Shown here: one piece after another, positions 36,278 through 44,860 of the stretch | Layout of the letters: every line of letters starts with the position of its first letter | How positions within the stretch are numbered: the stretch's first letter is position 1 | NCBI GenBank assembly: GCA_039105265.1 | Contig: JAPFFF010000015.1 | Coordinates: 3,286,001 to 3,350,000 of the forward strand | Direction of reading: 5' to 3' | Origin: Tritrichomonas musculus | Lineage: Eukaryota > Parabasalia > Tritrichomonadida > Tritrichomonadidae | Length of the DNA stretch: 64,000 bases | The notes under the pieces: model-generated | The model's input: only the letters and a program-made list of their open reading frames with translations | Database searches by the model: none | What the model was told of the DNA's origin: nothing | Position numbers and translations under genes: made by a program

Positions 36278-37735
36278 ATGTCGAAGCGTGTTTTTAGCAC
36301 ACCAACCAAAGAATATCTTAGAAGAAACAAACCAATTGAAGCTGAAGATGACCACACCAACTTTTCAGAACTATTGAACTCAAATATTGAAGCAACAAAA
36401 GGACCTGAAGTAAATGCTGCTGAATTCTTAAATGAATATATGAAGTCTATCCCAACTGGTAAACGTGCTGGTAAAACATTTGAAGCATCACAAAAACGTA
36501 TGAGCGACCTGTACATTTTCGAAAACAAACAAAGTATTGATGTTAGTAAATATCGAGGGGAATTATTTGATATTCTTATTAACGGTAATTACCGTGTCAA
36601 GTTTTCACCTAAATGTGCTACAAGAGATGGAGCAGAAGCTTATTGCAAGAAAAGATTTGATAAAAATGGATATCCATTATATCGTTTAGTACCAGCTAGG
36701 CATGACACTAAAGACCCTCTCGGTAATCCAATTTGTGATTTAAACGGTGATAGAGTTGAAGATATTGTTATTGTTGATACCCGTGGTAAGCCTGTTATTA
36801 TTAATGGATATCGTCTTGTTAAAGCAGACCCTTATAAGAAATTATGGCAAACCGAACGTATTGCTGGTAAAACAAATGATTCATTCGAAGTATGGCTTAA
36901 GAATCTTATGGGAGCTAAACGAACATGGGAATACACTCCAGAACAATGGAATGAAGGTAAGTTTAAACCTGAAATTGATAAGAAATTAGAAAAAGTAATA
37001 AACTCATATCAATCTGTTGGTTTATCCAAACCCAAAATCAGTACCAAAATTACTGCAAGAGGTTTGTGGAGTTCTATATTTTCAAAAATATGGCAAACTG
37101 TTTTATACAATATATTTACTACTGAAGAATACAAAGATTTGGAACCATTAAAATGTATATTTAGTTATTTCAAAGTATGTACAGCCATATTTATTGCACG
37201 TTATGAATCTAAAGTGATGAAAGACCATGAACGCAATGATTGGAGTGATTGGGTTAAATATAAGAAATTACATCCAAAATCCGTAAATGCTGAATTGGGT
37301 GTTATGATTCAAAAAGAATATAATGAAAGCATTAAAGCGACTATGCCAGTTGATGGAGAAATAAATAGTGATGGTGAAATATCAGGAGTATTACAAGAAA
37401 TATTGGAGCAAACAAATGACCTCATCTTTAAGACTGGTCTTGGATTCACAGAAGATAAGAAAGACCAATATGCACAGTTAGCTCAAGCTATAATTGAAAA
37501 TAAAGTAAGTACAGCAACAAAGAAGCAATTACAAGACAAATTTGGTGAAAATATTGATGCTTGGATTGATTCACAAGTTGGTGGAAATTACACCACAATC
37601 AAAGGATTATATAAGGCTGCACATAAAGGTGCTGGTGATAAATCATATATTAGGTCACGAACTGTTGAAAAGCCAGCTACAGCTGAAATTGTTGAGGAAC
37701 CTTCTGATGATGATGACGATGAAGATGAAGCATAA
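36278..37735 (+). CDS. Conserved Polinton protein with Ca-binding-like loop (inner)
   Basis: About 485 residues from the first ATG (MSKRVFSTPTKEYL). The open frame extends further upstream without an ATG. It is related to the outer product at 5690-6802 through CDLNGDRVEDIVIVDTRGKP, then INGYRLVKAD, and weaker similarity after it. The D-x-N-x-D spacing suggests a calcium site. The C-terminus is acidic. A virion assembly role is plausible from conservation and context. The exact start is uncertain because a hairpin cluster lies just upstream. Confidence 0.7.
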   Translation: MSKRVFSTPTKEYLRRNKPIEAEDDHTNFSELLNSNIEATKGPEVNAAEFLNEYMKSIPTGKRAGKTFEASQKRMSDLYIFENKQSIDVSKYRGELFDILINGNYRVKFSPKCATRDGAEAYCKKRFDKNGYPLYRLVPARHDTKDPLGNPICDLNGDRVEDIVIVDTRGKPVIINGYRLVKADPYKKLWQTERIAGKTNDSFEVWLKNLMGAKRTWEYTPEQWNEGKFKPEIDKKLEKVINSYQSVGLSKPKISTKITARGLWSSIFSKIWQTVLYNIFTTEEYKDLEPLKCIFSYFKVCTAIFIARYESKVMKDHERNDWSDWVKYKKLHPKSVNAELGVMIQKEYNESIKATMPVDGEINSDGEISGVLQEILEQTNDLIFKTGLGFTEDKKDQYAQLAQAIIENKVSTATKKQLQDKFGENIDAWIDSQVGGNYTTIKGLYKAAHKGAGDKSYIRSRTVEKPATAEIVEEPSDDDDDEDEA

Positions 37736-37767
37736 AAAAATTACTACCTACTTTATATCCTTGCTAA

Positions 37768-38763
37768 TTATTTTTTTGAACCTGGTAATTTGAATGTTGT
37801 TGTATGCGCCTTATTTGTTCCTGGATTTACCTGTGACTGCATAGCAGGCCCAAGCTTCGCTTGCGACAAGAAATCATTTTTAGCTTCTGTTGGACTTGCA
37901 ACCTTTTGATTCTTAGATGTATTACGAGCTATACTAGATTTTTCAGGTTCTTGGTAAAAATATTTGAATTCAGTTATTGGTGATGGTAATACCTTCTTTG
38001 GGCGTATTTCATCGGGTATATCAAGTTTTTCATTATTATATTCAATATTTACTTTTGGGTCATATCCACTAAATAAGGAAGGCTCCCTAGGATGTGAATT
38101 ATTTGTATTTACCTTTAAGATAGGGCTTGTGATATTTGATTTGAATACATTGAATACTGGAAAATGGTATTTCCAATCCTGAAATTCATATTTGAAACCT
38201 TTAATATCAGCATCTTCATTTTTATTTCGCAATCGAACTTTCTGCCATTGGCTCATGAATGCTTCTTTTTCGAAACAGAGAAAGATAATTATTGGTACTG
38301 GCTTAACTGTGCAATCAACGTCTACGCTCGAAGATAGTTGATAACAGAAATTATTTGTTTCTTTTACATCATATCTATAATCATAGTCTCCAATCAATAG
38401 TATATATGTTTTATTTAGGTCAGGAAATGATTTTTCAACAAATTGGATATCTGTATTACCAAAATTAGAAAAAAGGTCCACAGTTATTGTGAATAAACGT
38501 AATAGACTAGGATCGTTTGTATTATTTATATTTCTCTCATCTTTGAAATCCACTTTTTTAGGTAAATCCAACGTTACTTCACTACCATTAATAAGCACAA
38601 ATAATTCATGGTAATTACTACTTAAATACAATAAGACTCTCCTATTTCTTTCAGAGATATATGAAAACAGTTGATGGTCCTTATTAATATTGATACAATT
38701 TGGATCTTGCAAATTAAGTTCTTGCAGTGCTGTGAATACCGATTTTTGGTTGCTGTTATTCAT
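37768..38763 (-). CDS. Inner Polinton protein of unknown function
   Basis: 331 residues, probably mixed alpha/beta in the first two thirds (LLYLSSNYHELFVLINGSEV, KTYILLIGDYDYRYDV), with a Ser/Lys/Pro-rich tail. Near the C-terminus the residues SQAKLGPAMQSQ come from a hairpin insert (37844-37867). No counterpart was recognised in the outer element. It is followed on the same strand by the minor structural, integrase, KilA-N and capsid genes, read right to left. Confidence 0.6.
   Translation of the reverse strand: MNNSNQKSVFTALQELNLQDPNCININKDHQLFSYISERNRRVLLYLSSNYHELFVLINGSEVTLDLPKKVDFKDERNINNTNDPSLLRLFTITVDLFSNFGNTDIQFVEKSFPDLNKTYILLIGDYDYRYDVKETNNFCYQLSSSVDVDCTVKPVPIIIFLCFEKEAFMSQWQKVRLRNKNEDADIKGFKYEFQDWKYHFPVFNVFKSNITSPILKVNTNNSHPREPSLFSGYDPKVNIEYNNEKLDIPDEIRPKKVLPSPITEFKYFYQEPEKSSIARNTSKNQKVASPTEAKNDFLSQAKLGPAMQSQVNPGTNKAHTTTFKLPGSKK
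37844..37867 (-). repeat. Micro-hairpin insert near a gene's 3' end
   Basis: GGCCCAAGC-TTC-GCTTGCGA on the plus strand, coding on the minus strand for part of SQAKLGPA. The near copy at 46075-46098 is read from the other strand in a different gene. Confidence 0.65.
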
Positions 38764-38778
38764 TTTTTATTCAAAAAA

Positions 38779-38808
38779 AGCTATAGCTTAACAAGAACTC
38801 TGTTCTTG
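38779..38808. repeat. Micro-hairpins in a gene-to-gene gap
   Basis: The palindrome AAGCTATAGCTT followed at once by CAAGAAC-TCT-GTTCTTG. It lies between the 37768-38763 gene start and the 3' end of the minor structural gene. It may belong to the same hairpin family or act as a terminator. Confidence 0.5.
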
Positions 38809-38820
38809 AAAAGTTGTAGC

Positions 38821-39213
38821 TTAATAAATAAGAAGGCAGCTCATGATAAATGCTGATGGTATGATTGAATTGCCATACAAATCGGTAAACCATATCTTGT
38901 AATCTCTCTTATTGCTACTGAAGAATTCGTATTTTCGATATTTGGTTTGACGCTTATTAGCTAACATAATGAATGAATCACAATATGCATCTAATTGAAC
39001 TATATCTGAATGCACCATTAAATCACCAACTAAAAAGTCTTTTACAATTGCTCCAACATATTGAATTACAATATATTTCTTGTTTCTGCTTGATACAAAT
39101 TCAAGTGGCAACGTAAATTCTGTTGATTGAGTGTGGAAATAACGTTTTGTTATGGGCTGTTTTACATTGCTTGTTGCAACATTCTTGATATTATTCATAA
39201 GCATTTTTTTCAT
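38821..39213 (-). CDS. Probable minor structural protein (inner)
   Basis: 130 residues, mainly beta, matching the outer product at 10339-10842 over most of its length (PLEFVSSRNKKYIVIQY, DAYCDSFIMLANK, KIWFTDLYG). It lacks the acidic EF-hand-like N-terminus of the outer protein. It probably forms pentons or another minor capsid part, inferred from the short beta-rich chain. It lies 5 bases from the integrase gene stop, on the same strand. Confidence 0.65.
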   Translation of the reverse strand: MKKMLMNNIKNVATSNVKQPITKRYFHTQSTEFTLPLEFVSSRNKKYIVIQYVGAIVKDFLVGDLMVHSDIVQLDAYCDSFIMLANKRQTKYRKYEFFSSNKRDYKIWFTDLYGNSIIPSAFIMSCLLIY

Positions 39214-39218
39214 AGAAA

Positions 39219-40574
39219 CTAAATGTTAAAATACTTAATGTAATCTTCATTTAAGTCTCCAAATGAATTACATATGAATTTCGTATATATAATAGGTACT
39301 TCAATAATAGCTTTTTCAGCATCAGTCATACGTTTCCTACCTTTACTATGCTTTTCTTGTGGTTCATCTTTTTTAACAGTCTGATATGGTTTTAATAACT
39401 TGCAGATTACATTTCCATTACGATACTCTAGAAACTCAGCAATTTCATTAAATACTCTTCTACGCTTCTCATGCTTTTTTTGCGTTTTGCTTTTATCGAG
39501 ATGAACTAATATAATATTACCTCTATTATAAGATAACAACCCCTTAAAACGTTGTTTATCATTGATTTCCCGTAATTTCATTTGCATTTTCCTGATATAT
39601 CTCCACTCCAAATCAGTATCGTTTTGCATTTGAGCTGGGGTATAATATATGTACTTCGTTGGTTTTACAAGATTCTTGTCATAAAAATCTGATGGGTCAT
39701 AATCAAAATTCTTAAATCGAAGAGAACTATGAGGGGTGTTATTATAGTAATCAACCATTTGTCTCATCAAATTATAATCACTTAATCTTCGCTCATCTAA
39801 CCCAAAAGCATTTCTCAGAGTTCTTATAACAGAATCAACATTTTTGTGAGCTAACGCATATGGAGAATCATTAATAATGAATCTTATAGAATAGAAATCA
39901 GTGATTGAATCTATTGTATTTTCCCAAAACTGGATGTCTTCAAATTGTAAATTGAGTAGCCTTTGGAAACGAGGTTTATAATAGTCGCTTTTTTTAAGCA
40001 GTTTTTTAAGAGTTTCCAGTTTGTGGTTCACGAGTATTTTACTTAATATTTTATCAAACTCTTTTATCCTTGCTTCTTTAATTACAGCTTTCAAGTCAAA
40101 TATCAAAGTAGTTTCTCCTGTTGAAAACCAAATGACAACACTATTATCTTTCATCTCTTTTAATCCAGGTTCTCCATCACATTTGATAGTTTTGAATAGA
40201 AATTGTGGATATCTTATTATAATTCGTTCAAGGGAAAACCATATATTTCCTTTATCCTTTACAGGTTCAACGATTAGGTATCTTGTATTTGTATTGATGA
40301 GAACCAAATATATTTTATTTTCTTTTGTCAAATCTCTAGTATAGTATTTGCTAAACATCAAATCTGCTTCCCAACAACCTGGTTCATTAGAGAAATTTGG
40401 TTTTGATAATTCTTTACATGATTTCAACTTGAAGTCAGGAATAAATGGTTCTGTTTTGATATCACTTTTAAAGAAAGGTTGTATGTAATTATCAATGTAT
40501 TTATACTTGGATTTGAAAGGATAATTGAGTAAGGAGTTGTATTCTTTATCGTAGATTCTTACTGATTTAGTCAT
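39219..40574 (-). CDS. Inner Polinton integrase
   Basis: 451 residues. Core landmarks are GCWEADLMFSKYY with the first Asp, YLVLINTNTRYLIVEPV, IKCDGEPGLKEM with the second Asp, then HKNVDSVIRTLRNAFG and YYNNTPHSSLRF. The basic C-terminal region (GNIILVHLDKSKTQKKHEKRRR, then a beta segment) resembles the DNA-binding tail of retroviral-type integrases. The family integrates Polintons with 5 to 6-bp duplications, matching TACGTT around this element. It looks intact. Confidence 0.85.
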   Translation of the reverse strand: MTKSVRIYDKEYNSLLNYPFKSKYKYIDNYIQPFFKSDIKTEPFIPDFKLKSCKELSKPNFSNEPGCWEADLMFSKYYTRDLTKENKIYLVLINTNTRYLIVEPVKDKGNIWFSLERIIIRYPQFLFKTIKCDGEPGLKEMKDNSVVIWFSTGETTLIFDLKAVIKEARIKEFDKILSKILVNHKLETLKKLLKKSDYYKPRFQRLLNLQFEDIQFWENTIDSITDFYSIRFIINDSPYALAHKNVDSVIRTLRNAFGLDERRLSDYNLMRQMVDYYNNTPHSSLRFKNFDYDPSDFYDKNLVKPTKYIYYTPAQMQNDTDLEWRYIRKMQMKLREINDKQRFKGLLSYNRGNIILVHLDKSKTQKKHEKRRRVFNEIAEFLEYRNGNVICKLLKPYQTVKKDEPQEKHSKGRKRMTDAEKAIIEVPIIYTKFICNSFGDLNEDYIKYFNI

Positions 40575-40618
40575 TTTTTTCCAAAAAAAGTATTGATATA
40601 CAAAAAAATATCAATTAC

Positions 40619-40668
40619 AGGTAAATCATCACGTTTTTCATAAGATTTGGCGAGGGTCGGAATTCCGA
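40619..40668. repeat. 50-bp copy of KilA-N gene interior in its 3' flank
   Basis: Identical to 41176-41225, which lies inside the KilA-N gene. Both end with the palindromic GTCGGAATTCCGA. This copy is noncoding and sits between the KilA-N stop and the integrase start. Confidence 0.85.
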
Positions 40669-40677
40669 CCGTCGATT

Positions 40678-41436
40678 TTATTGGCTCATACTATTAAAGT
40701 ATTCTTCAATTAATGTATGGAGCTTATTGAGATGCTCTATTTTGATATCAACACAGTTACCACTATTGGAAACCTTATAATCATCTGTTCCAAATGATGC
40801 TTTTATAATGTTCTTGATGTTTAAATTTGGTGTCATACTAATAGGAAGGTCATCTTTGAAGTAAAATCTTTCGTTTTCATTATTATAATGGTTAACAACT
40901 TTTCTCCAAGTACTCTTATGACGACGACACAAATGAAGCCTAATGAAACCTTCTTTATTAATATCCTCTTTGTAAATCAAATAACGGTAATCATTCTTGT
41001 GATTTTCTGGAACTGCACGTGGTTTGAGTTCATCAATTTGTTGCTGATGTTGTTTGCGTTCACGTTCAAATTGGGAGTCTAAAAGTTTGGCAATATAGAT
41101 TGCGTATGTTGGTGATGCCCACATTGCGATGTGATTGACTAGAAGCTTGTGAATATAATAACCTCTTAATCCGTTAGGTAAATCATCACGTTTTTCATAA
41201 GATTTGGCGAGGGTCGGAATTCCGAGGGTTGATTTTTGAGACTCAAATTCTTGTAATAACTCTTTTGTTGATTGATTTTCAAACCAGTGCTTTGCAAGTT
41301 TATTTGATTGGCATGCAGTTATTATGCTTTGAGCTTGGTACATATCATCTTTGATTGAATGTATGATGCGTAAATGTGTATTATATTGAATAAATTCGTA
41401 GTCATCATTAATTCGTTCTACGTTTATTGAAGCCAT
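40678..41436 (-). CDS. KilA-N domain DNA-binding protein
   Basis: 252 residues. The segment GLRGYYIHKLLVNHIAMWAS, then YAIYIAKLLDSQFE, is the signature of the KilA-N/MSV199 fold common in large DNA viruses and phages. A charged coiled region (ERERKQHQQQIDELKPR) follows. The C-terminal part, with RYLIYKEDI and a CRRHKSTW segment, may be a second small domain. The family binds DNA and may regulate transcription. The outer element lacks a recognisable homologue, so this is probably an accessory gene. Confidence 0.8.
   Translation of the reverse strand: MASINVERINDDYEFIQYNTHLRIIHSIKDDMYQAQSIITACQSNKLAKHWFENQSTKELLQEFESQKSTLGIPTLAKSYEKRDDLPNGLRGYYIHKLLVNHIAMWASPTYAIYIAKLLDSQFERERKQHQQQIDELKPRAVPENHKNDYRYLIYKEDINKEGFIRLHLCRRHKSTWRKVVNHYNNENERFYFKDDLPISMTPNLNIKNIIKASFGTDDYKVSNSGNCVDIKIEHLNKLHTLIEEYFNSMSQ
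41176..41225. repeat. 50-bp segment duplicated outside the gene
   Basis: Source or target of the identical copy at 40619-40668. In the gene it encodes part of LAKSYEKRDDLPN. It ends at the palindrome around GGAATTCC, suggesting that the palindrome bounds the duplicated piece. Confidence 0.85.
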
Positions 41437-41493
41437 TTGTTCTGGAGATAAAAAATTATTTTAAAAATAGATTTGCAAAAAAAAATGTGGTCA

Positions 41494-41507
41494 CAGCAAT
41501 TTTGCTG
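41494..41507. repeat. Small hairpin between KilA-N and capsid genes
   Basis: CAGCA-ATTT-TGCTG in the gap between two same-strand genes, in a short GC-rich patch. It could be a further micro-hairpin or a terminator-like structure for the capsid gene. Confidence 0.4.
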
Positions 41508-41529
41508 CTACCGGTTTTCTCAAATCAAT

Positions 41530-43572
41530 TTATTCATTAACTTGACTGCCAGCTGGCGTTTCATCATCAACATATTCCAATCCGTTAAGTGAAAGTTTAA
41601 AGTATGTATCTCTTGTGAGCCATAATTGAGTTGGTGGTGGATGTACTGTTCCTTCTTCGTTAACATTATAGTAAGTATCATTTGGACCTGTATATATTGG
41701 TTGACCATTAACCTGAACTTGAATATTTCCAAATCCACCATCCAAACCATCATAGCAATATCCTGCTGAAGCACGTTCTGTTTGAATATTGAAAACAAAG
41801 CTAGAAGCATCACTTAAAGTATTTCTATAACGAACTCCATTTGCATCATTCTTTGGCATTGTCATACTATCTTCAAATTCTTTTGTGCATTGTAATGTGA
41901 TTCCATCAAGGTCTCCAGCAGTTAATTGATTTTCAAAGAATCTTGCACCAATTGTGCTAACATTTTCATCTGGGAAGTTCTTACCACCAATATTGAGATA
42001 ACAATTTTGATATACTGGATTTTCGAAAACAGTGAGGTCATTATGATGTTTTGGAAACATAATCGACATTGTAGTAACATTAATTAATGGGATATTCAAA
42101 GTAGATTTGATACCATTTGCGGCAGGAGCGATTGGGAATGAATGGTAATCAACTTTTTGGGATGGTATTATAATTCCTTCACGTAATATATTTTCAATAC
42201 CTCTGCGAGTAGATTCACAGACACCATATCCTTGCATATTTGATTTACATAATGTGATTGTCATTCTGTTTACAGTTAATGTGGCTTTCTGTGATGAATA
42301 TGTTTCATTGTGAAGTTGTGATTTAGCATCATGAATTGCTTGAAGAGTCTGTTTAGCAGAAACAATTGGTGTTTTAACAATTTGCCAAGCATAATATCTT
42401 CCATTTTTGTCAGCATGATTTAATGGTGGTAATGTTACAGCAGGATTATGAACACAAATTTCTTCATCAGTTGCACCTGGTTGTAATCCAAATTCTTCAA
42501 ATTCTTCCTTTGTGTAACTGAAATTGAATTCCAAATCTGTAAGAATATCAGTGTAACCAGTACTTCCATCATCATTATCCCATTGTTCACCAATTCGATA
42601 TTGAATCTTATACTTGATAGGTGTTGGGGTTGGTTCAGGAGATGGAGACGGTGATGGGTCAGGTGTTGGAGATGGTGATGGGTCTGGTGTTGGAGATGGG
42701 TCTGGAGATGGAGCACCAGGACCTGGAATTATAGCTTCATTACCAATTTGTGTAAATTGATGTTTCAAGTGACCGCGGGCCTTTATTTCTTTCAATCTTT
42801 CTAATTCTGCAGATGAGATACTATCATTATCTTCTAGATAAGCTTTTGTTTCAGCAACAGTATAAGGGTCTATAGCGGCCCAAACTAATCCTGCGGGTGA
42901 TACTTGGAAACGAATTGATAAATCACCTATGATACCATTAGGGAATAAATCGAATGCTTGTAATGCAAGTAAATCATCGAATGGTACGTTTAAATCAAAT
43001 TCAACTTGGGATTTACCATTAGATTTGAATGAATTGAGGTTAACATAAGCACCAGCAACAGTTTGTGAATAATTTGAAACGTTTTCCCAAAGTGAATGTA
43101 CAAAACGCCTACGTTTCTTCTCAGTCTCTGGTTTAACAGTGGAATACAAAAACCCTTCACGAATGCATTCATTTTGCTGATATCCAACGTTTACATTATT
43201 ATGGAGAATCTCCAAACGGTCAAACAATTGATTAGAAGATTTGAGCCCGACAAATAATTTGTAGAAGTTATTTGGGTCATCAATTTGTTGTAATTTTGCT
43301 AAATCAGTATTGAGTTGTAAATCTAGTTTGATGTGAAAGGTGAGGAATCCTTTATCAACATCACTAATGAAGTGGTCAGGATGTGTTAAACTGATTTGGG
43401 AATACTGTCCTTGATGAAATGGTGCGGGTTGGTCATGACAATCAACTGTTCTGAATGAAAATGAGCGTGTACCATCATTAGTGTTAATCATTTCACGCAT
43501 CTTATTAAAAGTGTCAAGTACATTCCCAGCTTCGATTTTGTAATTATGTGCTCTTTCGTTGCGATACAACAT
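41530..43572 (-). CDS. Major capsid protein (inner), with inserted Pro-rich-linked domain
   Basis: 680 residues, homologous to the outer capsid protein along its length (SFSFRTVDCHDQPAP, FTQIG, MFPKHHNDLTVF, GYCYDGLDGG). About 130 residues are extra relative to it. Right after FTQIG comes a Pro/Ser/Asp-rich repeat (PSPDPSPTPDPSPSP type), then a beta-like domain beginning IKYKIQYRIGEQW. The insertion falls in a loop between beta strands and would probably project from the capsid surface. The T-run TACTTTTTTTGTATC precedes the ATG at 43572. Confidence 0.85.
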   Translation of the reverse strand: MLYRNERAHNYKIEAGNVLDTFNKMREMINTNDGTRSFSFRTVDCHDQPAPFHQGQYSQISLTHPDHFISDVDKGFLTFHIKLDLQLNTDLAKLQQIDDPNNFYKLFVGLKSSNQLFDRLEILHNNVNVGYQQNECIREGFLYSTVKPETEKKRRRFVHSLWENVSNYSQTVAGAYVNLNSFKSNGKSQVEFDLNVPFDDLLALQAFDLFPNGIIGDLSIRFQVSPAGLVWAAIDPYTVAETKAYLEDNDSISSAELERLKEIKARGHLKHQFTQIGNEAIIPGPGAPSPDPSPTPDPSPSPTPDPSPSPSPEPTPTPIKYKIQYRIGEQWDNDDGSTGYTDILTDLEFNFSYTKEEFEEFGLQPGATDEEICVHNPAVTLPPLNHADKNGRYYAWQIVKTPIVSAKQTLQAIHDAKSQLHNETYSSQKATLTVNRMTITLCKSNMQGYGVCESTRRGIENILREGIIIPSQKVDYHSFPIAPAANGIKSTLNIPLINVTTMSIMFPKHHNDLTVFENPVYQNCYLNIGGKNFPDENVSTIGARFFENQLTAGDLDGITLQCTKEFEDSMTMPKNDANGVRYRNTLSDASSFVFNIQTERASAGYCYDGLDGGFGNIQVQVNGQPIYTGPNDTYYNVNEEGTVHPPPTQLWLTRDTYFKLSLNGLEYVDDETPAGSQVNE
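42618..42724 (-). repeat. Pro/Ser/Asp-coding short repeats in capsid gene
   Basis: Tandem 6- to 18-base units encoding alternating Pro with Ser, Thr or Asp. Typical flexible surface linker, probably length-variable. Confidence 0.75.
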
Positions 43573-43623
43573 TTATGATACAAAAAAAGTACTTATTACA
43601 GGACTTTTTTCATTATAAAAACA

Positions 43624-43878
43624 ATGGGTATCGGAATCTTCAAGAAAATGAAAAATGCTTTTAAATCAGTTGGCAATACAATTAAGAATGTTGCAACTAA
43701 AGTCGGTAAAGCGCTTCCTAAAGTTGTTGAAATTGGTAAAAGAGTTACCAGTGCGGTAAAGCCTGTTTTAGGTGATATACCTCTTATTGGAGACACTATA
43801 AGAGCAATTGACACAGGGTTGAATGTTGTCGATAGAGGAATGAGAATTGGTAAGAGCTTGATAAATGAAGTAGAATAA
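43624..43878 (+). CDS. Amphipathic small protein (inner)
   Basis: 84 residues starting MGIGIFKKMKNAFKSVGNTI, with alternating hydrophobic and lysine residues, then VKPVLGDIPLIGDTIRAIDT. It matches the style and position (divergent from the capsid gene) of the outer proteins at 8164-8484 and 15537-15776. Probable capsid-internal or membrane-active protein, by analogy with adenovirus pVI. That is inference. A T-run (ACTTTTTTCATTA) lies before the ATG. Confidence 0.7.
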   Translation: MGIGIFKKMKNAFKSVGNTIKNVATKVGKALPKVVEIGKRVTSAVKPVLGDIPLIGDTIRAIDTGLNVVDRGMRIGKSLINEVE

Positions 43879-43904
43879 AAACAAAAAAATTTTTTTGAAA
43901 ATAA

Positions 43905-44351
43905 ATGGAATTGGAAGTAATTAACGAAATAACTGAAGAAACAAAAAACTTCAAATCCATCGAAGAATTTAATTTGTTCTACCAGAAGCACAAGGACGAG
44001 ATGAATGGACGCACCACACAGTACCTCAATAGAGTATATAAGATTATTACCCCCGATGGTGTTGAATATAGAATAACAAAAAAGAATTGTTCGAAAGAAG
44101 GAAATAAGAGAGTTGGGGGTGATATATTTCTAAAAAAAGTGTTTAAAAAGGAAGACCTAAAAGAGTTAGAACAAGATGTTATCAGAGCTGATATTGAAAG
44201 TGTAAAGGATGAGATTAAGCAGATGATATCGCGCATTCATGCGAATGAGCTTCTAGCGAATCGTATTGAGCAATCAGAGAAAAAAATAATAGAACTAACA
44301 TCAACTGTGAATCAGATAGCTAAATATATTAATACTATGAATAATATGTAG
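43905..44351 (+). CDS. Conserved small Polinton protein with coiled-coil tail (inner)
   Basis: 148 residues, counterpart of the outer product at 7690-8037 (FNLFYQKHKDEM near FDSWYKSHQEEM, then NRVYKI near NKMYHI). The C-terminal half is predicted coiled coil (IESVKDEIKQMISRIHANELLA). It is adjacent to the amphipathic protein in both elements, so the two probably work together in the particle. No enzyme motif. Confidence 0.75.
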   Translation: MELEVINEITEETKNFKSIEEFNLFYQKHKDEMNGRTTQYLNRVYKIITPDGVEYRITKKNCSKEGNKRVGGDIFLKKVFKKEDLKELEQDVIRADIESVKDEIKQMISRIHANELLANRIEQSEKKIIELTSTVNQIAKYINTMNNM

Positions 44352-44352
44352 C

Positions 44353-44586
44353 TTAAATCTTACTATTAATTGGGACCACTGAATGGTTTAAAGAATATGT
44401 ATGATAGTTGAGTTTTTTTGTAGTTATTGGAGGCTTTTCATGGTTTATAGTTCCCTTCAAATCTCTCTTCTTGATTATAGGTGCAGAATTGATTCTGGTA
44501 CGCTCTTTTTGCATTTCCAATTGAAGTCTGTCGTAGAAATTCATTCTTTTATCATCTCTTATCGTGCGTCTCTGTTGAAAAGACAT
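44353..44586 (-). CDS. Small basic Polinton protein (inner)
   Basis: 77 residues, Arg/Lys-rich (MSFQQRRTIRDDKRMNFYDR, later PIIKKRDLKG). It diverges from the next gene across a 16-base gap. It is comparable in size and charge with the outer product at 15773-16012, but I see no real sequence match. Possible DNA-condensing protein, by composition only. Confidence 0.5.
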   Translation of the reverse strand: MSFQQRRTIRDDKRMNFYDRLQLEMQKERTRINSAPIIKKRDLKGTINHEKPPITTKKLNYHTYSLNHSVVPINSKI

Positions 44587-44602
44587 TTTTGTATTGAAAT
44601 AA

Positions 44603-44833
44603 ATGACTGAATTAAGTGATTATAAGAGGGAAATTCCTGAACTTAAAAGAATCAAACGAGCGCTAAAAGAGAAATGCTACGACTATAAACAGCATCTCAA
44701 TAACGTAAAATCAGGTATGCTTGGCTCAAATGGATTAGCAGTAAGAGAATCGTTAATTGAAGATATTGAATCTTTAAAAGAGAAAGTTCACAAACTCGAA
44801 AAAGAATTTGATAGATTAACCAATAAAGAGTAA
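44603..44833 (+). CDS. Small coiled-coil Polinton protein (inner)
   Basis: 76 residues. Almost entirely helical, with heptads in the C-terminal half (SLKEKVHKLEKEFDRL). A T-run (CATTTTTGTATTG) precedes the ATG. It may correspond in position to the outer product at 14550-14837, since both lie beside the conserved Cys-rich protein. Function unknown. Confidence 0.6.
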   Translation: MTELSDYKREIPELKRIKRALKEKCYDYKQHLNNVKSGMLGSNGLAVRESLIEDIESLKEKVHKLEKEFDRLTNKE

Positions 44834-44860
44834 GATGTATAGAGATTTTTTTGCACTGAA

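Noticed and set aside
42618-42724. Short direct repeats that could be mistaken for a CRISPR or satellite array
   Set aside because: They encode a Pro/Ser/Asp linker within the capsid frame and have no spacer structure.
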